A DNA stretch of 64,000 bases. It comes from Muricea muricata. Its lineage: Eukaryota; Cnidaria; Anthozoa; Malacalcyonacea; Plexauridae. Both the position numbers and the translations under genes were made by a program. Below the pieces are notes generated by a model. That model was not told the origin of the DNA. It saw only the letters and a list, made by a program, of their open reading frames with translations, and did not search any database. The stretch spans positions 15,784,960 to 15,848,959 of the forward strand of contig OY979717.1 in assembly GCA_963855995.1 (NCBI GenBank), in the 5' to 3' direction. Of this stretch, positions 35,201-47,200 are shown in pieces (the stretch's first letter is position 1; every line of letters begins with the position of its first letter).

Positions 35201-38200
35201 AAAAAACACATTTGCAGACAGGATAGTTTAACATCAAAGTTTGTTTATATTCTTTGACGTATTGATGCAATTTTTCTCAATTTGTTAATTTTGGCAAAGG
35301 TATAAATCAAAACTTCTTTCATTGGCGGCCATTTTGATGAATGCCACATATTAACTAGTCTGGCAACCAACCAATCAAATCGATTTCATAACCTAGTCAG
35401 ACTTCATAATCTAGTCAGACTTCAGAACCTAGTCAGACTTCATAATCTAGTAAGACTGCATAATCTAGTCAGACTTCATAATCTAGTCAGATTGCCTTGT
35501 TGAAAATTGTTGCGTATACATGCGAAGTGAAGTTAATATAAAGCAATGCGTTTAAATAAGCTAAGCTATGATGAAACATGTATCGCTGGGGTGGTTCTTT
35601 GAAAGAATTAAAGAGCTTTGTTGAACAAGATCTGAAGCTGCATGGCTCCTGGGCACCTCTTTCAGCCGGATACGAAGGTTTTTCACTCTGAATAATCCGA
35701 TTTCGTTATTTAAATGGTGTGGTGCAACTTCTAAAACAATGTTATTCAAGGGGACAATTATGATCGCTATACTTAGAGTTGGTTTGCTTGGTCAGTTTGC
35801 TTGAAAATGATGAACCCGGAAGCCCTGCTGAAAGTACAGATATACTCCTGATGAGTCGTTTGCTGTGGGTGAATTAACAGCAGAGATAAACGCAGGTACA
35901 GTAGCCGAAGTGATCGAAAGTGTATGTGATCAGATAACTCGGAGAAAAACGACAAAAATTACCAGTAAAGTTTGTGTAGTTTTGAGAATGATCGCTTCAT
36001 TGAACAAAAGGTGTGTTGTTGCAACTGTACCTGCGGTTGCAGTACTAGCGTGGAATTAGAGAGGTTAAAATTGAATATAACAATATTAGAGACATGATGG
36101 ACGAGATCAAATCTGAAATCAACTTATTAAAAGCAAAGCAAAACGACATGGAAGTGGTACACATAGAATGACATGGAATACGACATCAAGATGAGTTAAT
36201 TTGCAGAATTAAAGAGGAAAATATGTTTCTTAAATCAAAATTGTATATATTTTTTTAACATTTAATGCAATGCGATGAAAATAATAATTCCAAGGGTATA
36301 ACTCTAGTCATGCTTCTAACTCTAGCGACAATTCGCACCGCGCACGAACAATGGACCATTCCCCATTAGACAAACTTTTAAATTCGAAAACAATTTCAGC
36401 ACAGTTGGAAAGAGCTTCCTAAATTTAGTGAAATTGTGAAGTTTGGTTGCAAAATATTGTAAAATGTGGAAAATATAGTCCTGTAAAGTTTGCAAGTTTT
36501 GTATACTTTTGTATTACGGAAAAAATGTTTTATATTTCTTTTATGATATAGCTCAAAGAACTTTAACAGAAGAGTGGCGGGAAATTTTCCGTGTTGACAT
36601 AGAGTTATATCAACACGGCTCTTCGCCAATCAGCGTTCAGAATTTACAAATGCTATATTATAAATTAGTATACAAAATTCGCAAACTTTACATTACTATA
36701 TTTTCGTCATTTTACAATATTTTACAACCAAATTTCACAATCTCACTAAATTTAGGAAGCTCTTTCCAACTGTGCTAAAATTGTTTTCAAATTTAAAAGT
36801 TTGTGTATTCAATGGTCCATTGAATAACCTTAGCGTACAATCTTTTAACATTGTAACTATCACAAACATAATGTGCCAGGCCCCTTTTTACGCAAGAATG
36901 TTTTTTTTGAAGGGAAATAACTGTGATTTTCGTCATAGCGTTTCTCCTTATTCCAATTAGCGGTCAAGACCTGGACCTGCGGGGTAATCAAATCCTTATA
37001 ATCTTTTTTCATACCTCACTCGAGACCAGCAGAGTTAATACCACCAAGAATAATGAACATCCATCAACCTCACTATACCCAAGGGCTGAGTTATGCCCAA
37101 CCCTAACCCCAACCATTCATGGAGGTGCAAGTCTACCCAACGTTTCCCTACCGCATTCAACTTGTGATAAAAATTTAGTGCTACCCTCGTTACTTGTTAC
37201 TAAAGTTCGTTCCCTATCTCAAAAAATTGATGAATGCTCTTAATAGCACCAAATCACCAGGCTCAGATATGATTCCAAATAAAACCTTTAAGACATTTGC
37301 ATTAGAATTTGCTCCTGTCATTACAGATATTTTAAAATATTAATGAAGCGAGGAATTTTTCTGGATCACTAAAAGAGTTCACTGGTAGCCCCTATTCCTA
37401 AAGTGGTACCTCCCTCATCCATCGAGATAATCTACGACCAATATCTTTAACATCTCAAGTATCAAAAGTAATGGAAGGTTTTGTCCTGAAATCCCTTGTA
37501 ATATGAAGTGGCTCGTGAACTAGATCCAAAGCAATTTGCCCTTCTAGCGAAGTCGACAACCCAAGCTGTCGTATACTTTCTCCATGTGATTCTTTCAGCC
37601 CTAGATCGTGGACAATGTTCTATCAGAGTATTCTTCGCAGACTTCAAAAAGGTTTTCAATTTCGTGATCATAATGCTGTCATTGATGAACCCCCCCCCCC
37701 CCCCCCCAAAACGCCAAGTTAACCCAGCAATAACAAGATGGCTTCAACCTTGTCTTACATGCCGCGGACAGTCTGTTAAATTTGGTTTTTCTACTTTCAT
37801 ATGGAAGCGTGCCGGTATTTAAATTGTTGTTATTATTATTACCATTGATTTACCTGCACTCTGATTGGTCAAGATTCACTGTCTCTGAAGTGATAGCCCC
37901 TGGCTAGTGACTCTATCTTTTTGCTCCTTTTATACAGTAATAAATTCGAAATGAATTTTTATCAAGTTATGTTGATTATTTGTTAACGCATGAAAAATTA
38001 TGCTAAAACAATTAGTCGCCTAAGACTCAGTATTACAAGCCTATATTCAAGCATATGTGATTACAAGCATATATAGGCTTGTAGTCATCTCGCCTTCGCC
38101 AACTCATTGTTAATCAAATATCGAAAATAAAATCTATCCAGTTCCATGTTACGCTATAGTTGTACCCCTGAGAACATTCTCCTCTCCGCTGACATTTTGT

Positions 38201-41200
38201 GTCTGTGGTCTCAGTATACGTATTCCTATTTTCGTAGTTGTGTAATAAAATTAATTCAATATGTAAACGATATTTATACACGACTGTGCGAAGATATGAA
38301 TTTTATCTGCGACTGGAGAACAATGTTTTATACGAATTAGCGCAGCAACTGAGGTACACCACGAGAAGATAAAATTCATATCTTCAAATCGGCGTATGTA
38401 TAATGTTCTGTTTATTATATTTTGTTGTAAGCAATTTAAAAACCCACGTCATTATATAGAGGATATTATGCACGCGCATAATATCCTCTGTATAATGACG
38501 TGGGTTTTTAAATTTAATATGAGGCGCGAAGATAAGATTATATTTTCGAGTGGTGAAAATATGAGTGTTACAATTAATAATTTTTTTGCCGGTCGTGTCA
38601 AAACGCACTGGTTTTATACCTCAACTAATTACATTTTAGTAGAATCATACTAGTATACTATTGCAAATGCTGTAATTTGATTGGTTACTCTACTCGCTAT
38701 CTATTCCTCGATAGATAGCGAGTAGCGAAACAATCATCTTCCTATAGAGATTTCTTTTAAAAAATTGCTTAAAAATCAAATTTTTTGTTGAATATTCCAT
38801 GTTTGACCTCTGATTCTATCACCGCATAGAAATCTCGAGCTCGTAATCTAATTGTTAAGTATAAACTGAAAGAATACCTGTGTCTCATTTTGGAGTTTCT
38901 TATGTAACAACTTGTCGTTTTTCAAAAACGCGATCGTCTTTCTTTGAAAAACATCAAAATCGGTATGCTGCTCTATCGGCGGGAAATGATAACTTGATCG
39001 ATACCTTCGCCAGTGATGGCATAAAAAATATCTCTAAATATGTATATTCTCGTGGAATTAACCATTTCTCCGAATCGTATTTTTCTAACCCTCATATTGC
39101 ATATGCAAGCACAACATTCTGCATGTCTATAAAATAATTATGATAAATTCATTTATGCATTCAATCACATTAGGCCGTAGTGCGCGTTTGGTCGCGGACC
39201 ATTTTGGTATTAAGGTCCTGTCACACGGTGCAATTTTTCTTGGAACTGCAATGCAATTCTACTCTTGAGAGATGTAAAATTGGCAAGTACATGTTACCAT
39301 CAGAGTTTGCTAATATATTTTTAACATACCGAACATTTGTCACAAATTTACATCTGCGTTGCAATTTGCAAGAAAAATTGCACCATGTGACAGGGCCTTT
39401 ATTGTTCAACACAGAAGGCTTTATGAACCACATTTTTGCGTAGACATACCCCAGCCTCGTCCCCGGCGCTTTGATGTTCTTGTGATGTTAATTCTACGGC
39501 AGTGCGTGGGGTGAGTCATGCGCGCCCTGACAAAGTCTACCACGTATGTGTATCCGCCATAGAACATCAAAGCGCTGGGGACGAGGCTGGACATACGCCA
39601 CGCTGATATAAATACCCTGATGACTGTAGTGATCGCTAGATCACTAGAACTCATGCCCCCGCACGGACAGAAATCGGGGGTTCGCGAAGCGGGTGTAATG
39701 GTAGTATACGTTTTATATACGTGGGGAATATAGTTAGATTATGAAATAAAACACATAAAACTTATACAAAATCGCATTCATAACATTGGCGACGAGGATG
39801 GCTACTACTCTAGTTAATCCAATGCCGCCGTTCGACCCTGACGCGGAGATTGGAGTGAATTTAGCTCCCAAATGGAAAATATGGCTGCAAGATTTTGAAA
39901 TGTATCTCGTGGCAAGCGGGGTCACAGATAACAAGAAGAAAAGAGCGCTATTACTTTACCAGGCTGGGCCACGGGTACGTGAAATTTTTCGCCAGATTCC
40001 TGATCACGGAGACGACGATGATTTCGATACGGCAGTAAACAAATTAAATGCTTATTTCGAGCCACAGAAGCATCGTTTGTATGATGTGTACCAGTTCAGA
40101 CAGGCAAAGCAAGGTGAAATGGAAACACTCGATCAATACTACACGCGGTTAAGAAGTTTATCCCAAAATTGTGATTTCCACGACCCCGATTTCGAAATTA
40201 TGGTTCAAATTGTTCTATATGGAACCTCCAGTCGACTAAGAAAACAGGCTTTGCGTGACCCGAAAGTAACACTAGAAACACTTCTTATAACTGGCCGTCA
40301 GCTCGAGCGAAGCCACGTACAAGCGTGACATATTGAAGAGAAAGTACATACAGTTGAAAAAGATTCTCCGGTAATACAAGCTCTTAACGACCGTCGTCGT
40401 ACACGTACTGTAGCGAATATGTGTCGAAATTGTGGAGGTGAATGGCCTCACACAAACAACCCGTGCCCTGCAAAGAATAAAGAATGTCGAAAATGCAAGA
40501 AACTCAATCATTTCGCCAGGGTTTGTCGGTCGGAAATATCCAGGTCAGAGTACAGCCAAGCAAAGCCAAAGTCGGGACAACAATATTCGACCTTGTTAAC
40601 ACTTCAAATCTCAAAGAAACCAGTAGTGAATCAAGCGACTCTGAATATTGTTATGCGGTAAATGCAAAACAAAGTAAGTCACCTGTCACCAAATTAAAAG
40701 TTAACAATCAGAAAGTGACATTTACCGTAGACACTGGTTCAACCATTAATATCATTGATGAAAATACCTTTAAAACACTGGGAGACATAAATTTGAAAAA
40801 AAACAAATATTAAAGCATATCCCTTTAACTCAACCGAGTCAGTAAAAATGAAAGGGAAGTTCCAAACATGGGTTGAATCTCGCAAGCGCATTACAGTTGC
40901 TACGATATATGTCACAGAACAGGATGGTGGCTGCTTACTTGGTCACAACACAGCACAAGAATTAGGACTCATAAGCTTGCATTTAAACAAGATTGGCACG
41001 TCAACAAACTTCCGCAAACAAAACAACACAACCAACACTCACCCTGTCAAAGATAAAACTGTACAGAACTTGCTAACTAAGCACAAGTGAGTATTTGAAG
41101 GAACTGGGAAACTCCAAAACAGGCAAGTTGAACTTATTGTGGACAGAAGTGTCAAACCAGTCGTACAGCGACAACGAAGAATCCCCTTCCATTTACGAGC

Positions 41201-44200
41201 CAAAGTCAATGGTGAGTTAAATCGCTTGGAAGCAGAAGATATAATCGAGAAAATACCAGACACTGAGGAAACACCTTGGATATCACCAGTAGTTATAGTA
41301 CCAAAAAAGGAAGACAAAATTCGTTTATGTGTGGATATGAGGGCAGCAAACAAAGCTATAAAACGAGTTTGTCACCCAATTCCCACAGTACGTGACATTT
41401 CGATGGATCTCAATGGGGCTAAATTTTTCTCAAAGCTAGACATGTCACAGGCCTACCATCAGCTTGAGCTCGCACCATCATCACGGAACATTACAACCTT
41501 CATCACACATGCAGGCTTATACCGATTCAAGCGCCTCAACTATGGCACAAATTCGGCTGCCGAAATTTTTCAAAATACCTTGCAGCAAGTTTTACACGGC
41601 ATCAATGGCGTCCGTAATATTGCCGATGACATTCTGATATATGGGGCAACATATGAAGAGCACAACAAAGCCCTCAAAGAATGTCTTCAAAGATTAGAGC
41701 TTCATGGATTGACTTTAAACTTAGACAAGTGTAGATTCCTCAAAAACCACTTGGAATTTTTTTTGGCCTGCATGTTATTCTCGCACGACGGCGTACGTCC
41801 AGACCCCAAGAAAATCTCTGCATTCAATAACACCACCACCCCAACTACAGTTGGTGAAGTAAGAAGCCTTCTAGGTATGGCAAATTATAGCTCACACTTT
41901 ATCTCTAACTTTGCCACGATTACGGAGCCTTTACGGCGGCTGACCACAAAGAAGCAAAATTTATTTGGGGCAAAGAACAGGAAGATGCCTACCAGAAGCT
42001 AAAAACAGCCTTAGTCAATAGCCCGGTCATGGGCTATTTCGACACAAAAAACGACTCAGAGTTAATTGTGGACGCGAGCCCCGTAGGATTGTCTGCCATC
42101 TTGGCGCAAAAACCCCCAGGAGAAAATGCTCCATCAAAAATCATCGCCTATGCTAGTCGTGCATTGACACAGACTGAACAAAGATACTGCCAAACAGAAA
42201 AAGAGGCCCTAGCAATTGTTTGGGGGATTGAGCACTTCCACTTATACCTGTGCGGAGCTCCATTTACCCTATACACTGACCATAAAGCACTCGAACTGAT
42301 ATTTGCAAACCCCTTGTCTAAGCCACCAGCTAGAATTGAACGGTGGTTACTCAGATTACAAGAATACGATTTTAACGTACTGTTCACCGCTGGCAACAAA
42401 AATCCTGCTGACTTCTTGTCACGGCACCGCACAGAGGGTAGGAAATCAAAACATAACATCGCAGAAGAATACATAAATTTCGTAACAACTGCAGCAGTAC
42501 CACACAAAATGAACGTTGAGGAAATTATTCAAGCCACAGAGAAGGATGAAGCTCTGATTGTCCTAAAGAATGCTGTCATGTCAGGCTCGTGGGACAACCC
42601 TAAAGTAAAGCCTTATAGAATGTTAAAGGATGAGATTACCATCGACCACAACAACAAGATACTCCTGCGTGGTACTCGTATTATCATACCAGCATCATTA
42701 CAAAAACGCACCATACAGATCGCCCACGAAGACCATCAAGGTCAAGCAAGAACAAAAGCCCTCCTAAGAGAAACGGTGTGGTTCCCTGGCATGGATAAAC
42801 AGGTTCGGACTGAGTTAGAACATTGTTTAGCTTGTCAAGCCACGGCACAACCTAATCACCCGGAACCGATCAAAACAGCGCCAATGCCTAATAGCCCGTG
42901 GGATAAAGTTAAAATAGACTTTTATGGTCCACTACCAACTGGACAGTATATCTTGGTGGTAATTGATTGTTATTCACGATTTCCCGAGATCGAGATATTG
43001 ACCACCATATCAGCTCAAAAAGTCATCCCTAAATTAGATAGTATTTTTGCCCGTCATGGTATTCCCTCACACTTAACATCTGATAACGGTCCACCTTTCC
43101 AGAGTCACGAATTCGGACGGTACATGACAGCGATGGGAATTACACACACGACATCGACACCCCTCTGGCCTCAAGGGAACGCGGAAGTAGAGGCGTTTAT
43201 GAAGCCATTGGGCAAAGCCATCAAAACAGCACATCTTGAACGTCGACCATGGCAGCAGGAGCTATCGCGCTTTCTACTCACTTACCGTTCAACACCACAC
43301 TCAACCACAAAAGTTCCCCCTGCTCAATTGCTTTACAATCGTGAAATAAGGGGAAAACTTCCGTCGTTACCGAGAAACCACAAGGTTGTCAATCGTCACC
43401 GTGAAGCCAAAGAAAATCAAATCAAAGCTAAGGATAAAAGTAAAGAATATGCGGATCAACGTAGAGCTACGAAGTCAAGCAATATTAAAGTAGGAGATAC
43501 CGTTATCGTTAAACAGCAAAAGAAAAATAAACTGTCAGCAAACTTTGCAACAACACCATACACAGTTATATCCATCAACGGATCCACCATAGTGGCTGGA
43601 AATAAAGATCACAGAATCACTAGAAATAGCTCGTTTTTCAGGAAGGTTCCCAGTGATATAGAAAGTGGAGAAGAAGAAGAATCGGTCATTTCACAACCTC
43701 TCAGAAGAGAAACCAGAACAGGTCACCGGGAAGATCGGACAGGAATGCCAGAACAGCAAGATGAAGTAATGCCGCCTAGACGTTCATTAGAACAGCAAAA
43801 CGAGGCAGCGCCGAGGAGACGATCAACGAGAAATCGAACGCAAACCGAATTCTTCGGGCACCCAATTACCTCTCACGTGATTAATTAGAAGTGCTAACAG
43901 GGACAGTGACACTGAATTTAACACTACATAGCATAATAATGTAACATTTATATTTATTCTGGTTTCAGTGTACATTAAAATCAGGTTAGGTTATATTCCA
44001 GTTTTGTTAAAAAGAAAAAGAGAAGTGATGTAGTGATCACTAGAACTCATGCCCCCGCACGGACAGAAATCGGGGGTTCGCGAAGCGGGTGTAATGGTAG
44101 TATACGTTTTATATACGTGGGGAATATAGTTAGACTATGAAATAAAACACATAAAACTTATACAAAATCGCATTCATAACAATGACGTATGAAGTGTAAA

Positions 44201-47200
44201 TTTCGTGACTACCACAATACATGTTAATCAGTGTATTCTGCACCAATCCTGCTGCTTACAAAGATAATCTTACATCTGCAGTGAACACTGGACTTGCCGG
44301 TGATCAACCTCGTCTCCAGGGTCATCTTAGTGGGCGCGGTGAGAAAATAGATGACCCTGGTAAAGGCTGTCAAAATCTCCAAGATTCTTGGAGATTTTCG
44401 TGCATGCGCCGTCAGTAAGTAATGTGGCGCTGACTCAAGTTATCACTGGCACAGAGCATTGGCGTGCAAATTTTCACAATGTATACAGAAATTTACGCTC
44501 ACATAAAAACAATATTTAAAAGAATGTTTTTTAATAATGCAAATGGAATGCTTTATTTGCCGCATATGATAAGCTAAATATCCAAAATATATAGTACCTG
44601 CGTAGAGTACGATACGATCCATTCGATCTGCACGCATGTTGTTCTTACGCTACACTCGACCATTTAGTTTTGTAATTTGTTGGACTAAATTGCGTCCTTG
44701 GTGTGATACTCAACATTAAAACAACTCAAACCAACCACAAGTTGTATATAAAAACCCCAACCTTATAAATGTGCAGAAAACAGGAAGTAATATTACGAGG
44801 TTGCCCGGTGATAAGCTTCAAATTTGATCGCTGAGATGCGTTGTCTCAATTAATTTCTGTGAATTTGCCCGCGAAACCGTGCTTGAGACTAACATCTGCT
44901 GACATTTTTTTCAACTTTAGCTTCAGTTTCTTTGTGCGTGAAAACGATATCTTTACCTGTAAAAGTATACTGAAATCTTTGATTTTCACAATCATGCGTA
45001 CCGCTAACATGGAAAGATTATATCAGTACGATAAACAGGACATTACTGCGTATTTGTGAGAAATAACACGCAAAAAGATAAATTTAATACGCAAGAAGAT
45101 AAATTTAATACGCATCTGGTACGGCTATGCAATATTCCCCACTCATGAACTCTAGTACAGCTTTTGTTTTCGTTTGATCTTAACAGTTCAAATAAAAGTC
45201 TCATTTGACAAATGTGATTTAACACTTATGTTACTTTTTAGCCTCCGAGCCAAACCTAAAAGCGAAGTCGAAACTACGAGTCAAAGTGTCTGAACATCGC
45301 TCGTACCTTGGGCTGGGAAATGCTGCCGTACCACGACGTCGTGAAAGAAACGGAACCAGGATAAATAAACTCGACACAGGTAAGCCGTTTGGATATATTT
45401 CTGTTGAAAAATGAAATAGCAATTGAGGTGTAACTTTTGTCGAAAAGCAAGCAGGGAAAACAGTATTTCATTCGACAAATGAATTAATGTTTTCTTTCTG
45501 ATGTATTTGAAACAGCTAGTAATATCATGGTTAACGAAGAAATTGAGAGCCATGGACCTAAAAAGTGTTTTACAGTAATTAATGTACTGTTTAATATACG
45601 AGCAGGAGTGCTTTATCGGATTTAAAACGCGAGGCGAAGCCGAGCGGTTTATATCCGATAAAGCACGAATTGCGAGTATTTTAAATGGCTTCAAAAACGA
45701 TCCATTTTATACCCATCTTGTCAGTTTGTTTGCGAAATAATTTTCAATATAAATGTTGTATAAGCCGAGAAATTTGAGGCAAAAGTTTTGTGAAAATACA
45801 CATGTGCTTTTATCACATTTAAAGACTCTGCCACGGTTGGGATTTCCTTTGTGTTTTGCTCATGAATTATTAATGAGTTTTTGAAATACACTTATGATAT
45901 AGCATTTGTAAATTCTGAACGCTGATTGGCTAAGAGCCGTGTTGATATTACTCTTTGTCAACACGGAAAATTTCCCGCCACTCTTCTGTTAAAGTTCTTT
46001 GTGCTATATTATAAAAGAAATATAAAACATTTTTTCCGTGTTAATATACAGTTATATCAACACGAGTGGAACCTGGAAAAACGAGAAGTTGTCTGGAAAC
46101 ACGACGCCCGTCGTTTATATTTCCAACCGATCCGAACGTTGTATTCCAATAAAATTACTGGTTTATACAACGTTTGATAATTCCAATAGTTACTGGAATT
46201 GTCATTTCATGCATATAAAATGAACCCTGACCCAAACCCCAACCCTGACCCTAACCCTAACAATCCCGATAATTTATTGGAGACAATAATTTTATTGGGA
46301 TACGTTCGGATCGGGTGACATTTCTTAAATATCACACGCAGCTGAACAAAAAAAATGTGAATTAGAAGAAACCGTACTGAAAATTTATATAGCAGAAATC
46401 AGCTCATCTGTTCTTTCTGCCACAACTGTCACTGAAAAATAATTTCTATACAATTCTGTAAGCGAAATGTTGAAATGTTCATCATATGATCATAAATTTC
46501 TTGGGAAATAAACTTATCTTATGTCGTCGTCCCTTATATTGATATGAAAGATAATTATATACGTTGGGCTCCTCTGAATATCAGATCAAAACCATTTGCG
46601 CGGTTCTATGCAAAATCTCGCTGTGTGTATAGACAAACATATCCGTTATGTAAATTGTAGCAAGGTACATATTGCATATTCACAGACAACGTCAACGATT
46701 CATTACACATTTTGGTCGGTTTTCTTATTCGTACGTCTCGAATGCATACTTAGATAACACAGACGTGGCTTTTCCAGTTATAGCCGATGCAGCAGATATT
46801 ATAGGTAACCTGGAGTATGTCACATTGTAGCATGCCATGGTAGTATAACACGTACTATGTCACGTTGTAGTGTTTCATTATAGTATGTCTCGTAGTATGC
46901 CATGATAGTATATATAATGTTGTTGAATTATTTCACCAACTGTGTTTTCTCTCAGCTTTGATTGTTGGGAAATGAACAAACAAGCCCCGAGAAATGTGTA
47001 CACATTGTTCCGAGGCAGAGTTGTGAACAGATACCAGGTACATTGCACCTTCGTGTATCTACTTGTACCTGATGCATGCTTCCTCGTGTATCCACTTGTA
47101 CCTGATGCATTGCTGCCTCGTGTATCCACTTGTTCCTGATGCATTGCTGCCTCCTTTACTCACTTGTATTCATCATGTATTTTTTACATCACGGCTAGTA

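Larger units (their letters stand above)
39620..44186 (+). mobile_element. Ty3/gypsy LTR retrotransposon (Mag-like), full length but with broken ORFs
   Basis: Target duplication ATGAC at 39620-39624 and 44182-44186. LTRs are at 39625-39785 and 44029-44181. Between them lie a primer site, gag, protease, reverse transcriptase, RNase H, integrase and a purine tract, in gypsy order. It sits in the HDAC intron 34423-45241 in the same orientation as the host gene, so its LTR polyadenylation signal (GAAATAAAAC) could act on the host transcript. Frameshifts and in-frame TGA codons at 40326 and 41088 break the coding region. Confidence 0.95.

Noticed and set aside
35385-35492. CRISPR-like array
   Set aside because: Direct 18-bp units without spacers in an animal intron; a minisatellite.
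42148-42507. 119-codon minus-strand open frame
   Set aside because: Antisense shadow of the retrotransposon RNase H region.
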